From CAJJDF01 sp965657945 (GTDB lineage Bacteria; Bacteroidota; Bacteroidia; Flavobacteriales_D; CAJJDF01), in assembly GCA_965657945.1 (NCBI GenBank), contig CBFHPW010000010.1:1-64000 (forward strand): 64,000 nt of DNA. Reading direction: 5' to 3'. Under the pieces are notes generated by a model, which had not been told where the DNA came from, did not search any database, and worked only from the letters and a program-made list of their open reading frames with translations. Below are positions 1 through 9,391 of this stretch, one piece after another; positions within the stretch are counted from its first letter, which is position 1; every line of letters starts with the position of its first letter. The position numbers were made by a program, and so were the translations under genes.

Positions 1-840
1 CCAAGTGTAACTGTCACAAGCTGTAATCACGTCTGTTCCGGTGGTCGAATTATTAATCGTTAAATTCAACGTAACAACTGAATCACAGCCTTGTGCATTC
101 GTTTGTGTATCAGTTGCCGTATTATTCGAACTTGTGTAAGTCACTCCATCAATCCACGTGTAACTGTCGCAGGCTGTTTGAACGTCTATTCCGGTGGTAG
201 AATTATTAATCGTCAAATTCAATGTAACAACTGAATCGCATCCTGCTGTGTTGGTTAATGTATCAGTTGCTGTGTTATTCGAACTTGTGTAAGTCACTCC
301 ATTTATCCACGTGTAACTGTCGCAAGCGGTTTGAACGTCTGTTCCGGTATTTGAGTTATTAATTGTTAAATTCAATGTCACAACTGAATCACAGCCATTT
401 GTGTTAGTTAATGTGTCGGTTGCTGTGTTATTTGAACTTGTGTAAGTCACTCCATTTATCCACGTGTAACTGTCGCAAGCGGTTTGAATATCTATTCCGT
501 TATTGGAATTATTAATTGTCAAATTCAAAGTCACAATACTATCACAACCATTTGTGTTAGTTAAGGTATCTGTCGCAATGTTATTCGAACTCGTGTAAGT
601 GACTCCATCTATCCAAGTATACGTGTCACAGGCTGTTTGAACATCAATACCTGTTGTGGAGTTATTGATTGTCAGATTCAAGGTGATAACTGAATCACAA
701 CCATTTATGTTAGTTAGTGTATCTGTTGCCGTGTTATTCGAACTCGTGTAAGTTACTCCGTTTATCCAAGTGTAACTGTCACAAGCTGTAATCACGTCTG
801 TTCCGGTGGTCGAATTATTAATCGTTAAATTCAACGTAAC
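1..840 (-). repeat. Tandem 153-bp coding repeats (51 aa per unit)
   Basis: The same phrase (ccaagtgtaactgtc or close variants) begins at 1, 154, 307, 460, 613 and 766, so the period is exactly 153 bp. The array lies inside the M4 protease gene and keeps its reading frame. Units are highly alike at the DNA level. Positions 1-77 and 766-842 look identical although intervening units differ. The array continues past the left edge, so the copy number is unknown. Confidence 0.95.
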
Positions 841-3282
841 AATACTATCACAGCCTAAATTATCTAATAGTGTATCTTCATAAATTCCCGAAATAAGGTA
901 GTTTTGATTTGTTTGACTCCAATAAAACGAATGACAAGATTCGATGTTTGTATCTATTTCAATATAACTATTCCATTCAATATTAAATCCGCCCTCTTCC
1001 AAACCACCGTCTGAGTGAAACACAATAAAAACATTCCCAGTTAAACTGATTAAAGAATTTGGCGGCAAATTATTATTACAATATTTTCCAAGTAAAACAC
1101 CTCCCGAATTTGTACCATCATACACTTCGAGGTAATCGTAATTACAAATCGTACCAGTTGAGCCTGATTCTACATCAAAAAAATTAACTGTAAGCTCAAT
1201 TCCAGTGGAGGCTGCTGGTGAAATTAAAAATGTACTGGTTTGATTGGTAGAATAATTGGCACTATTTCCTCCGTCATCGATTAGTATTCCTTTGCAATTG
1301 GCAGATGTCAAGGATGAGTTTCTCGTTAATATAATTGGACACAAAATAGTTGAATCAATCGATACATTGTCAAGTTTGGTTAACGTATCTTTTCCGCAAG
1401 CACCACCATCAGCTAATAACGTAACATGAAAAGGACCAGGACCTGAGGTATAGGTATGCACAGGGTTGTTTGCAGAGCTAACGTTTCCATCTCCAAAGTC
1501 CCAAGAATAACTTACCGCATTGTTACTTAAATTTCTAAATGCAACTGTATGAGGTAGTTTACAGCCTATTGAATCAATGGTCTGGTAACCTGCAATTACA
1601 CCGGGCATGTACGCAGGACCTACTCCCACAGCATACCAAGCATTTGTGGTAGCAATAACCTCATTAGAGCAGGGACCATATAAATCCTTTGCTGCCATAA
1701 TGGAGTAAAATCTCGCATCGGAAAACTGAGAATTTCTTCCTAAATAAACAGTTAAATTTCTAAAAGCAATTTTTGAAGCTACATCCAAACCTAATCCAGT
1801 CACTGAATAGGCATCCCCGTTATCGTTTACTCCGCTTCCTCCGTTTGCCAATAAATAAAACCAGTAGTTTTGTACTCCGCTGTTGGTATGAACTCCTCCA
1901 TAATCTGAAGTTCCTAGATAGTAATTGATTCCTAAATAAGTATCTGGATCACCTTTTGCTTTTGGATTTGACATGGACCTGAAATAATTGCCACCTGATG
2001 CGAAGATTTCATCACCAATTTTCCAATCTGCCAGTGTGGGTCGAGCCCAAAAATCGATGGCTAATCCAAAAATATCACTAAACGATTCGTTTAATGCACC
2101 TGATTCGAAGGCATAAATAAGATTCGCTGTTTTGGAAGTAAGTCCATGAGAAATTTCATGTCCTGCAATAGCCAGAGTGGTCAGTGGTGTTATGGATGTA
2201 CCATTTCCGTCACCGTATGTCATTCGTGTTCCATCCCAAAATGCATTAATGTAATTATTATCGTAATGAACATAGCTTGAAAGTTTAAATCCTAGCCCAT
2301 CAATACTATTTCGTGAATGTACATTCCAAAAATAATCATAGGTCATTTCGGCTCCCCAATGCGCATCCAAGGCATAGTGATTGTTGTTAGACGTAGAGGT
2401 CCAAATGTTGTTACTATCAGTAAAATCTACTGAACTCCCATACAACTTTCCGTTATTCATGTCATATGTTTCAATTCCATTTCCTCTTCCCGATTCTCTC
2501 AACCTGTATTGAAAAGTAGAAATTGAGTCTGCTTGAATCGATCTAGTTCCACTATATCCAGTATGGGCTGTTCCTGTTACATCTGTATGGTGAATATCTT
2601 GATTGATGAATACCACCCTTCCATTTTTTGCATCTACATAATAATCTGCCCGACTTATAGGTTCATGCGCATAAATATTGAACTTATAAGCTAAAATAAG
2701 TTCATTTTGTAGGAATAAATAAACCAGTTGACCTTTGGGATAAAACGTCTTGTTTGGGTCTTGATGCAATTCTTTGATGAATGCTTCTTCTTCTGGCAGT
2801 TCCCATTTATACATCTTTGCATTGATATGATTCAAAGCAGATTTCAAGGCAGATTTATTCGTCAAAATAGAAAAGGAATTTGATGGAATTTGTGAAACTA
2901 AATTTCCACTTAACTTTCTAATGTTCCCATTTTGACTATGAACGGTAACAAAGTTTAACTCACAAGGAATTGAATTAATAAATTGTTGAAACTTTCTATG
3001 AGTAACCCCTAATTGATCTGTTTCTTTTTTGATTTGTTTCAATTGAAATTTAGTCTTACTGAAAGAGTTCAGTAATGTTTCAATTTCTGATAATTCAGGT
3101 GAATAGGTTGGATTAAACTCGATGAATCCAGGAATAGTATTTCCCTCATTAATGAAATTTTGGCTTGAATGAGATAATATTAAGTCTATTCTTTCCTTAT
3201 TATTTTTTTGGCCATAAGTAAACGAACCAATAAAAATTAGTAGAATAAAATAAAGTCGGTGTGGCTTAAACAAATAACTCAT
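1..3282 (-). CDS. Secreted M4 (thermolysin-like) metalloprotease with PKD, CUB and 51-aa repeats, partial
   Basis: This is a secreted zinc endopeptidase, open at the left edge; 1094 codons are visible and the C-terminus is missing. The start at 3282 gives a signal peptide ending near FTYGQ. An FTP-like propeptide region follows (about residues 60-200). The peptidase core has the zinc motif HEISH at 375-379 and GALNESFSD, placing the third ligand at Glu399, as in thermolysin. A PKD domain (WDFGDG, about 580-640) and a CUB-like domain (about 645-770) come next. The rest is a tandem array of 51-residue units with two cysteines each (ACDSYTW and GCDS). The repeats look like a surface stalk or adhesive region. 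A T9SS sorting domain would be expected beyond the edge but cannot be seen. The protease call is firm; substrate and anchoring are inference. Confidence 0.93.
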   Translation of the reverse strand, partial: MSYLFKPHRLYFILLIFIGSFTYGQKNNKERIDLILSHSSQNFINEGNTIPGFIEFNPTYSPELSEIETLLNSFSKTKFQLKQIKKETDQLGVTHRKFQQFINSIPCELNFVTVHSQNGNIRKLSGNLVSQIPSNSFSILTNKSALKSALNHINAKMYKWELPEEEAFIKELHQDPNKTFYPKGQLVYLFLQNELILAYKFNIYAHEPISRADYYVDAKNGRVVFINQDIHHTDVTGTAHTGYSGTRSIQADSISTFQYRLRESGRGNGIETYDMNNGKLYGSSVDFTDSNNIWTSTSNNNHYALDAHWGAEMTYDYFWNVHSRNSIDGLGFKLSSYVHYDNNYINAFWDGTRMTYGDGNGTSITPLTTLAIAGHEISHGLTSKTANLIYAFESGALNESFSDIFGLAIDFWARPTLADWKIGDEIFASGGNYFRSMSNPKAKGDPDTYLGINYYLGTSDYGGVHTNSGVQNYWFYLLANGGSGVNDNGDAYSVTGLGLDVASKIAFRNLTVYLGRNSQFSDARFYSIMAAKDLYGPCSNEVIATTNAWYAVGVGPAYMPGVIAGYQTIDSIGCKLPHTVAFRNLSNNAVSYSWDFGDGNVSSANNPVHTYTSGPGPFHVTLLADGGACGKDTLTKLDNVSIDSTILCPIILTRNSSLTSANCKGILIDDGGNSANYSTNQTSTFLISPAASTGIELTVNFFDVESGSTGTICNYDYLEVYDGTNSGGVLLGKYCNNNLPPNSLISLTGNVFIVFHSDGGLEEGGFNIEWNSYIEIDTNIESCHSFYWSQTNQNYLISGIYEDTLLDNLGCDSIVTLNLTINNSTTGTDVITACDSYTWINGVTYTSSNNTATDTLTNINGCDSVITLNLTINNSTTGIDVQTACDTYTWIDGVTYTSSNNIATDTLTNTNGCDSIVTLNLTINNSNNGIDIQTACDSYTWINGVTYTSSNNTATDTLTNTNGCDSVVTLNLTINNSNTGTDVQTACDSYTWINGVTYTSSNNTATDTLTNTAGCDSVVTLNLTINNSTTGIDVQTACDSYTWIDGVTYTSSNNTATDTQTNAQGCDSVVTLNLTINNSTTGTDVITACDSYTW

Positions 3283-3658
3283 AAGAATGAAAAAAAACCG
3301 GTATCTTTTCTACAAACAATTTCAAATCTGTTCACACAAAAATAAGAAATTTGTTTAGCTGATGTTGAATTTATTTTCCGGTCCTCGAATGGAAGGTAGA
3401 AACATTCCTTTAAAAAAACAATTTAACTGCCAAACTTCATTTTTTGAGCACCTTTAAAGCAAATTTGATAACACATAACTCAAATAATCGTTTTTGACTC
3501 ATCGTTTTGAAAGTGATTCACCTCCTATTTTTTAATCAACTATTAGGATAAGTATAAAAAATAGTTAATTACACCTTCTTGTATATCCATCTTATTTGAT
3601 TCTTAACTCGCAAACAACCTAATTCATATAGACAAATAAGAATTAATTTTGGCAAAAA
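3283..3658. other. Intergenic region upstream of the M4 protease gene
   Basis: AT-rich spacer of 376 bp without a credible gene. On the minus strand a TATTTTTG match to the Bacteroidota -7 consensus TAnnTTTG lies at 3337-3344, about 55 nt before the protease start codon. No good TTTG partner sits at the -33 spacing, so this is only a weak promoter candidate. Nothing else is recognisable. Confidence 0.35.
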
Positions 3659-5233
3659 TTATTTTTTTGGTTCTGTGTCTGGGCATCCGTTAACTCCTCC
3701 AGGAATTTCGGGACAATTATCTTGAGAATCCTCAATCCCATCTCCATCTGTGTCTGGGCATCCGTTAAATTTCTCAAGTCCAAATACATCGGGACAGGTG
3801 TCAATTTTGTCACTTACTCCGTCTCCATCTCTGTCTCTTTTTGCCCTTCCCATTGTTAAATTCACACCCGCATGAATGTGTGTTTTATGACTATTATTCG
3901 GATAGGCAAATTGGGTAGTTCCATTGTCATTAAAAGCAGTTAAATTACCCGCAAATAGATTATCGGTGATGGCGTATACTTGAATAGGGCCTAAATTTAA
4001 ACTTAAACCCAAACCCAGGTTATTATACCCTCCATTTACCATCGAATAAGAAATGGAAGTGTTGAGCCATCTCCCTACATGATGGTTGTAAGATAAAGTT
4101 AGTGAAGGTCGAAGCAGTTGATTATAAAACTCAGTCTGAAACAAAATCCCTGCCTTACCACTTGAATTTTTACCGTCAAATAATTGGTAAGTTCCACCAA
4201 AATGGATTCTTGCCATCAACATTTTTATGTATGCCTCATTATTTTGTGAATACCCCACTTCCTCTTCAAATGCAACTTGTAGCCTTTGAACTGCGGCATT
4301 CAGTGAATCATTTGAAACAGAATCTGGAGCATTCACATATTCTGTCAAATTAATTCCTGTAAAAGTAAAAGAAGCTTCACTTGAACGAACATTAAAATTA
4401 TTCGATTTCCAATTAATAAACCCAACATCCACAAGGCTCGCATTCAAATTAATTTTATTGGATAGTTGATACGTAATCCCTAGGTCAATTGCTCCACCTA
4501 AATTTGAGTTATTAAGTAGATAATCGACTACTTGACCGTTATTGATCTCACTAGCTGTATCAAACCCCGAAGACCTGACGTCAATCTCTCCATTAAGCGT
4601 CCAGTCATAGTTGTTTGGATTTGTTTGTAACTGAATGGTATTTTTTTTTGTCCAAACATTCGATTTTCCGGCTAAAAACTTAACCTTAGCACCCAAACTT
4701 AATTTATCAGAAAACTGTCTTTGCCAGCCTACTCCAAATTCTCGATAATGAGAAAAGTTAATCCCCGTATTGCTAAAATCCAATTCTCCATTATGTTCTG
4801 CAAAATTGGCATTTCCGTAGAGAGGAAGCTCCAAAAATCCGCGAGAAAAATTCATTCTTGTAAATATATTCTCAGTGATATTAAAACTGAAATAATTCTT
4901 TTTTATTTGAAACCCCAAAGAGAACAAATCTACTCTGACAGAAGCTCCTAAGTAATTATTGTTTTTAATTTTTGTCTTGAATTCATCTATCGCCAAATAG
5001 GTTGTTCCGTCTTTTGTGTCGAATAGATTAGAGGGAGTAAATGTTGTATTGAGGTGATCAAAATAAAGAGAAGAAATACCAGGCAAACCAATGTTTACTT
5101 TTGCTTTTGGTTTAAATGCGGGATTTAGATACAAGTTCTGTGGTACATTTTCCATGTAGTACAACGTTAAATCTTGTTGTCCGTAACTCAAACATGTAAT
5201 TAAAATCGATAGGATCACTAATATCTTTTTCAT
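3659..5233 (-). CDS. DUF5723 outer-membrane beta-barrel-like protein with C-terminal thrombospondin type-3 repeats
   Basis: A 524-residue exported protein with a signal peptide ending near LSYGQ. The N-terminal motif LYYMENVPQNLYLNPAF, followed by alternating beta-strand-rich sequence, fits DUF5723, a family related to PorP/SprF-type membrane proteins. The last 60 residues carry two calcium-type acidic repeats (DRDGDGVSD and DTDGDGIED, each followed by a CP motif) like thrombospondin type-3 repeats. These usually precede an OmpA domain, but the protein ends just after them. It lies 18 nt downstream of a lipoprotein gene on the same strand, so the two are probably co-transcribed. The molecular function is unknown; an outer-membrane location is inferred. 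Confidence 0.8.
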   Translation of the reverse strand: MKKILVILSILITCLSYGQQDLTLYYMENVPQNLYLNPAFKPKAKVNIGLPGISSLYFDHLNTTFTPSNLFDTKDGTTYLAIDEFKTKIKNNNYLGASVRVDLFSLGFQIKKNYFSFNITENIFTRMNFSRGFLELPLYGNANFAEHNGELDFSNTGINFSHYREFGVGWQRQFSDKLSLGAKVKFLAGKSNVWTKKNTIQLQTNPNNYDWTLNGEIDVRSSGFDTASEINNGQVVDYLLNNSNLGGAIDLGITYQLSNKINLNASLVDVGFINWKSNNFNVRSSEASFTFTGINLTEYVNAPDSVSNDSLNAAVQRLQVAFEEEVGYSQNNEAYIKMLMARIHFGGTYQLFDGKNSSGKAGILFQTEFYNQLLRPSLTLSYNHHVGRWLNTSISYSMVNGGYNNLGLGLSLNLGPIQVYAITDNLFAGNLTAFNDNGTTQFAYPNNSHKTHIHAGVNLTMGRAKRDRDGDGVSDKIDTCPDVFGLEKFNGCPDTDGDGIEDSQDNCPEIPGGVNGCPDTEPKK

Positions 5234-5251
5234 AATTCTTATTTTCAGGTA

Positions 5252-6907
5252 CTAGTTTAAAGAAAGGGTTAAATCAACTTTTGCCGATACTTTGATATCA
5301 ATATAATCTTGAGGGAAAAACTTAACATTTTTTAAAGCAGCGTTCTCGATGGTATTGAATTTTGCAGAATACAAAATCTTAGCTTGATTATTAGCTAATA
5401 ATCCCTTGTATTGCTCCTTCGTAAGAATTACATCCACGGTTTTCTTACCGGGAGAGGTAACTCTTCCATAATTAATATTAGAAGTTGGAACCGAAAAGTT
5501 GACCGTTCCCGCTTCCAGTATTTCTTGTGAGCCTGCCACAAAAAGAGAATCCAATACATTGTTGTTGTCATCTAAAAAGTAGGCTTGAATGGAAGCTGAA
5601 ACGGGGATTCCATTTGTAACCAAAAGCCTTAGGGTTAGTTTATTCAGATTATCAGCATCGCTAGAATCTATACCTAAGACATCTTGGAGTTTGGTTGAAT
5701 TGGTATCATTAAGTTCGAAACCGTCTGCTCTCCCATCCAATGGAACCAAAAATTTAGTATTTGCCCAAAGTCGAGAGTCCTCCGAAATAAAGTTTTTAGT
5801 AATTCCCCCAGGATTTAATTCAACCGAAGCTGTAAAAGCTAATTTACTTGGCATTTCATTCAATACATCTGTAATGGTAGGAGAGGTATTTGAATTATCT
5901 ATCGTGTGATTGGTTATGGTAGAATCTCCTCTGAAGTTTGCCTTTGTAATGGTTGGGAAAGAGGTCAAACCTGGTCCGCCAATATTTTGATTTACCGTAT
6001 TGTCTGGGGCAGAAATTGAAGTGAATTGGGCATCAAAAGTAACTCCAGTGGAGTTAAAAAGCTCTAATTCTATTCTCGGATTGGCTAAACTAACAGATCC
6101 ACCAAATGAATTTTTAAAAATATCGTATTCCACTGTATCTGATTCTGTGATTGTTCGATTACCAAAATACCCATGTACGATATCAATTTCTGACAAAACA
6201 AATCCGCTATTAAATGAAATTGCTTCGGCAGTTGTAGCGATGGCAGCTCCTTTGGTTAACGTAGTATTGAAATTAAATCTCAATGTATTATTAGTAGTAC
6301 CGCCATCCGTCAAATCAATTGTATATCCCGAAAGAGAGAGATTAATTACCTGCGTGATTGGTGTTGTACCTGTATAGGTTAAAGGTATTGTGTCTGTATA
6401 AATTCGACCACTTTTTATCAAAGAAGGAATAGTTAACACAATAGAAATATCATGTGAGTAAGAGGAAGAAACTTGTATGGATAAACTTCCATTTTTTATC
6501 AGGATTGAATCGATTTGTTCAGATGCCGGAACTGTGAAAGCCTCTGCATTACTGCTAGAAAAACTGTAAGTTGTTCCTGTTGGAACAATATTAAAAGCTG
6601 ACACCTCAGTTGCACTCATAGAAGTAGAAGAGGAAACTGATTGGTTGGCAATATTAAAAAAATCGCTAAGCCTTAAATCTACTGATTCGCTTTGAAAAAC
6701 AAATTCTAGTAGCCCAGTGGTTGGATTTACCATTAAAAAACGATTTGATTGATTAGTTAACCTACTCAATGGCATGGTTACATTTCCTATGGGTAAGGCA
6801 AAACTTGGATCAAAGGGATCTGAATTAACTTTTTGTAACTCGATTTCTTCTTTGATGCAACTAGATAATAAAAGAAGAAGAATTAAAAATTTTATCGTTT
6901 TTATCAT
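5252..6907 (-). CDS. Large hypothetical lipoprotein paired with DUF5723 protein
   Basis: A 551-residue protein with a lipoprotein signal peptide: a hydrophobic stretch then LLSSC, so Cys17 would be lipidated. The mature part is rich in Ser, Thr, Asn and short hydrophobic strands, suggesting an all-beta surface protein. No catalytic motif or named domain was recognised. It is the first gene of a likely two-gene operon with the DUF5723 protein. Partnership with that barrel protein is inferred from spacing only. Confidence 0.7.
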   Translation of the reverse strand: MIKTIKFLILLLLLSSCIKEEIELQKVNSDPFDPSFALPIGNVTMPLSRLTNQSNRFLMVNPTTGLLEFVFQSESVDLRLSDFFNIANQSVSSSTSMSATEVSAFNIVPTGTTYSFSSSNAEAFTVPASEQIDSILIKNGSLSIQVSSSYSHDISIVLTIPSLIKSGRIYTDTIPLTYTGTTPITQVINLSLSGYTIDLTDGGTTNNTLRFNFNTTLTKGAAIATTAEAISFNSGFVLSEIDIVHGYFGNRTITESDTVEYDIFKNSFGGSVSLANPRIELELFNSTGVTFDAQFTSISAPDNTVNQNIGGPGLTSFPTITKANFRGDSTITNHTIDNSNTSPTITDVLNEMPSKLAFTASVELNPGGITKNFISEDSRLWANTKFLVPLDGRADGFELNDTNSTKLQDVLGIDSSDADNLNKLTLRLLVTNGIPVSASIQAYFLDDNNNVLDSLFVAGSQEILEAGTVNFSVPTSNINYGRVTSPGKKTVDVILTKEQYKGLLANNQAKILYSAKFNTIENAALKNVKFFPQDYIDIKVSAKVDLTLSLN

Positions 6908-7314
6908 ATTAAAAATATTGGTTTAGCTCATATTTGGCAAGACAATTGGAATCCAAAAGATCTATTTCAAAAACATTAATGGTACATAACTAAAAATATT
7001 TTCAGTTAAACAATTGAAAATGAAACAAATTAACACCTCATGAATTGACACTATAAAGATAGTTCTATTTTAGTTCCCAGTAAAAAAATAAAAAAGAATT
7101 GAAAACGCTGTTGAGCGAATTAAAATTAAAAACGAAGACTCTAAATAAATGCTGACAAACAGAGAAAAAAATAGCTGTTAGAACAAGTAACATTGAGTTG
7201 AAATTACCGATCAAAATGTGATACTAAAAATTAGAATCACATGGGTAACACAGCAATTAGTTGATTTAGCGCTTATTAAACTTTTCAGTTCATATGTTTA
7301 AAAGCTCTCTCCTT
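6908..7314. other. Intergenic region without recognisable gene
   Basis: About 400 bp of AT-rich DNA between the lipoprotein gene and a degraded sorting-domain fragment. It must contain the promoter of the lipoprotein gene, but no consensus -7/-33 pair was found. No RNA gene or strong hairpin was seen. Confidence 0.4.
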
Positions 7315-7478
7315 TCATCGATAGTTATAATTCGCTGCTTTTAAATTAGAAACATCTATAACACTCTCGTTCTTAAATGAAATTACAGTTTGACCTAATG
7401 CCTTGATTTCAATTCCAAAAGAATAAAAAATCAAAGATTCAATGTTGAATTGTGAAGTAGTTGGATTTGGATAAGTGA
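7315..7478 (-). pseudogene. Remnant of a T9SS type A C-terminal sorting domain
   Basis: Read on the minus strand, this stretch encodes a near-complete type IX sorting domain: TYPNPTTSQFNIES, then an ALGQ turn, then IDVSNLKAANY. It stops two residues after NYNYR, before the usual terminal strand. No coding sequence for a passenger protein lies upstream, where the start of the gene at 7519 takes over instead. The fragment therefore looks like the tail of a lost secreted protein left by rearrangement. The match is to a well-known motif; the deletion history is inference. Confidence 0.65.
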
Positions 7479-7480
7479 TA

Positions 7481-7504
7481 AGGTTATTGTATTTTGTACA
7501 ATAA
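7481..7504 (+). promoter_or_regulatory. Shared 24-nt dyad motif, copy A (glucan cluster)
   Basis: The motif opens with aggttattgta and contains the inverted repeat TTGTA-N5-TACAA (7487-7501). It ends 14 nt before the start codon at 7519. Near copies occur upstream of the next secreted gene (9343-9366) and the GH16 gene (12094-12117). Copies A and C agree at 21 of 24 positions. It may be an operator or an alternative-sigma promoter element. Confidence 0.55.
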
Positions 7505-7518
7505 TTAAATTTACACAC

Positions 7519-9282
7519 ATGAAAATAAAACTTTCACTTTTCAGCCTTTTTCTGATTTCTCTCGGATTTGGCCAAAGTCTACCTATTAATTTTGAGAGCA
7601 CTGTCACTACCTCAAATTTTATAAACTTTGATGGAGGAACATCGATAGTCATTGCTAATCCGAGTAAAACCGGAATTAATCTTAGTGATTCTGTGGGCCG
7701 AATGGTCAGAGATAGCGGCCAAATATGGGCAGGAAGCAAAATTGCCTTAAGTTCAAATCTTAGTTTTTCTGTACTAACCAAATTATCGATGAAGGTATAC
7801 ACAACAGCTCCTGTAGGAACCTTGGTTAAACTCAAATTAGAAAGCACTACTGGAAGCGGTTCTGCGGAGGTAAATGCCTTAACCACTGTTTCAGGAACAT
7901 GGGAAACACTGGAATGGATTTTTGCAGGAACTCCTAATACTTTCAACGAAGTCGTTTTTATGTTTGATTTTGGTAATTTGGGTGATGGATCTGCCAACTC
8001 CACATTTTATTTTGATGATATAGAACAAGTTGTTGGGCCACCAGCTCCCAGCTTACTTTCATTACCACTCACTTTTCAGACAGGAGAAGTAAGTTCCGAT
8101 TTTCTTGATTTTTCCGGTGCTGTTGGTTCAGTCATTAACAATCCGCAAATGTCTGGTATCAATACCAGTTCCAAAGTTGGAGAAATCGTTCGTTACGGAG
8201 GAGATATCTGGGCAGGTAGTAAAATTATACTTGCAACACCTATCAATTTTGCCACCAATTGGATTATTTCAATGAAAATATATACCACTGCCCCTGTGGG
8301 AACTAGACTTAAATTAGAATTAGAAGGAACTTCTGGGATGATAACTTTGGATGCACTTACTACACAAACTGGTGCATGGGAAACGATAACCTGGAATTTT
8401 CATAATCAAACTGGAACATATAACAGAATGGCTTTTTTATTCGATTTTGGTGTTGTGGGTAATGGAACTGCAGCCTCAACATTCTTATTTGATGATATAG
8501 AGCAACTTTCAGGACCAGCTTTGCCAATCCCCTCGCCTGCAACACTGCCAATAGATTTTGAATCTAGTGTTATTACCTCTGATTTTCAAAACTTCTTTGG
8601 AGGGTATTCTAGAGTAATTCCAAACCCTCAAATGACGGGAACAAATACGAGTGCCACAGTAGGAGAGTTCGTTAGAAGTGGAGGCCAATCTTGGGCTCAG
8701 AGTAAATTGATTTTGAGTGATAGTATGGACCTATCAACAAAAAGCGCAATTTCGATGAAAGTGTTTACAGATGCTCCCGTGGGTACTCTATTAAAACTAA
8801 AAGTTGAGAGCACAGGTTCTGGAGCTGCCAATGAAAAAAATGTGTTAACTACAGTTTCTGGAAGTTGGGCAACTTATGAATGGGATTTTTCTGGAGACCC
8901 ACCTGTGTATAATGTTTTAACCTTTATGTTAGGTTATGGAACACCAAATACAGCTGATTCTTTAGCTACCTATTTAATAGATGACATCAAGCAAACTGCT
9001 CCTGGAGGAACTTTAAGTTTGAATAATTTAAATAAGGATGAATTGATTCAGATTTATCCAAATCCCTCAAATTACTTAGTAAACTTTAGGTCACAAGAGG
9101 AAAAAATAGCCTCTGTGGTTTTATATAATGTATTGGGCAATCAAGTTGTTTCGGTAAATCCAACAACTAATCTGTATGTAACTATAGATGTATCCGATCT
9201 ACCAAATGGATTATATATTGCAAAAGTAACGATGCAAAACAATAGCGCTGTGAGAAGTTATAAATTATCCGTAGAACATTAA
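7519..9282 (+). CDS. T9SS-secreted protein with three carbohydrate-binding-like repeats
   Basis: A 587-residue protein with a signal peptide (about 1-19), three homologous jelly-roll-like units of about 155 residues (about 20-172, 180-333, 343-500) and a T9SS type A sorting domain (from IYPNPSN, about 510-587). Each unit starts LP(I/L)xF(E/Q), carries a GxxWA(G/Q)SK motif and ends FxFDDIEQ or close to it. The same kind of domain forms the N-terminal half of the GH16 enzyme at 10460-12082, which suggests glucan binding. No catalytic motif was seen. It probably acts on the cell surface or outside, capturing polysaccharide. The sorting domain and repeats are visible; the ligand is inference. Confidence 0.82.
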   Translation: MKIKLSLFSLFLISLGFGQSLPINFESTVTTSNFINFDGGTSIVIANPSKTGINLSDSVGRMVRDSGQIWAGSKIALSSNLSFSVLTKLSMKVYTTAPVGTLVKLKLESTTGSGSAEVNALTTVSGTWETLEWIFAGTPNTFNEVVFMFDFGNLGDGSANSTFYFDDIEQVVGPPAPSLLSLPLTFQTGEVSSDFLDFSGAVGSVINNPQMSGINTSSKVGEIVRYGGDIWAGSKIILATPINFATNWIISMKIYTTAPVGTRLKLELEGTSGMITLDALTTQTGAWETITWNFHNQTGTYNRMAFLFDFGVVGNGTAASTFLFDDIEQLSGPALPIPSPATLPIDFESSVITSDFQNFFGGYSRVIPNPQMTGTNTSATVGEFVRSGGQSWAQSKLILSDSMDLSTKSAISMKVFTDAPVGTLLKLKVESTGSGAANEKNVLTTVSGSWATYEWDFSGDPPVYNVLTFMLGYGTPNTADSLATYLIDDIKQTAPGGTLSLNNLNKDELIQIYPNPSNYLVNFRSQEEKIASVVLYNVLGNQVVSVNPTTNLYVTIDVSDLPNGLYIAKVTMQNNSAVRSYKLSVEH

Positions 9283-9342
9283 GAAAACGTATAATTATTG
9301 ACTGAGAATAAAATTAATACTAAAAAAACCAAACTTACATCA

Positions 9343-9366
9343 AGGTTATTGTAAAATTTACATTAA
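9343..9366 (+). promoter_or_regulatory. Shared 24-nt dyad motif, copy B (glucan cluster)
   Basis: This copy agrees with copy A at 19 of 24 positions. Its core is a clean palindrome, TGTAAA-A-TTTACA. It ends 25 nt before the start codon at 9392. Position and symmetry argue for a common regulator of the three glucan genes. Confidence 0.5.
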
Positions 9367-9391
9367 CTTGTGTCCTTAAAAAACTATTATT

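Noticed and set aside
1..840. CRISPR-like regular spacing of repeats
   Set aside because: The period is 153 bp, the repeats fill the whole unit and keep one reading frame inside a protease gene; there are no spacers.
7431..8003. 190-codon minus-strand open frame
   Set aside because: It lies antisense to the first repeat of a well-supported secreted protein and has low-complexity composition. Only the adjacent, different frame (7315-7478) shows a real motif.
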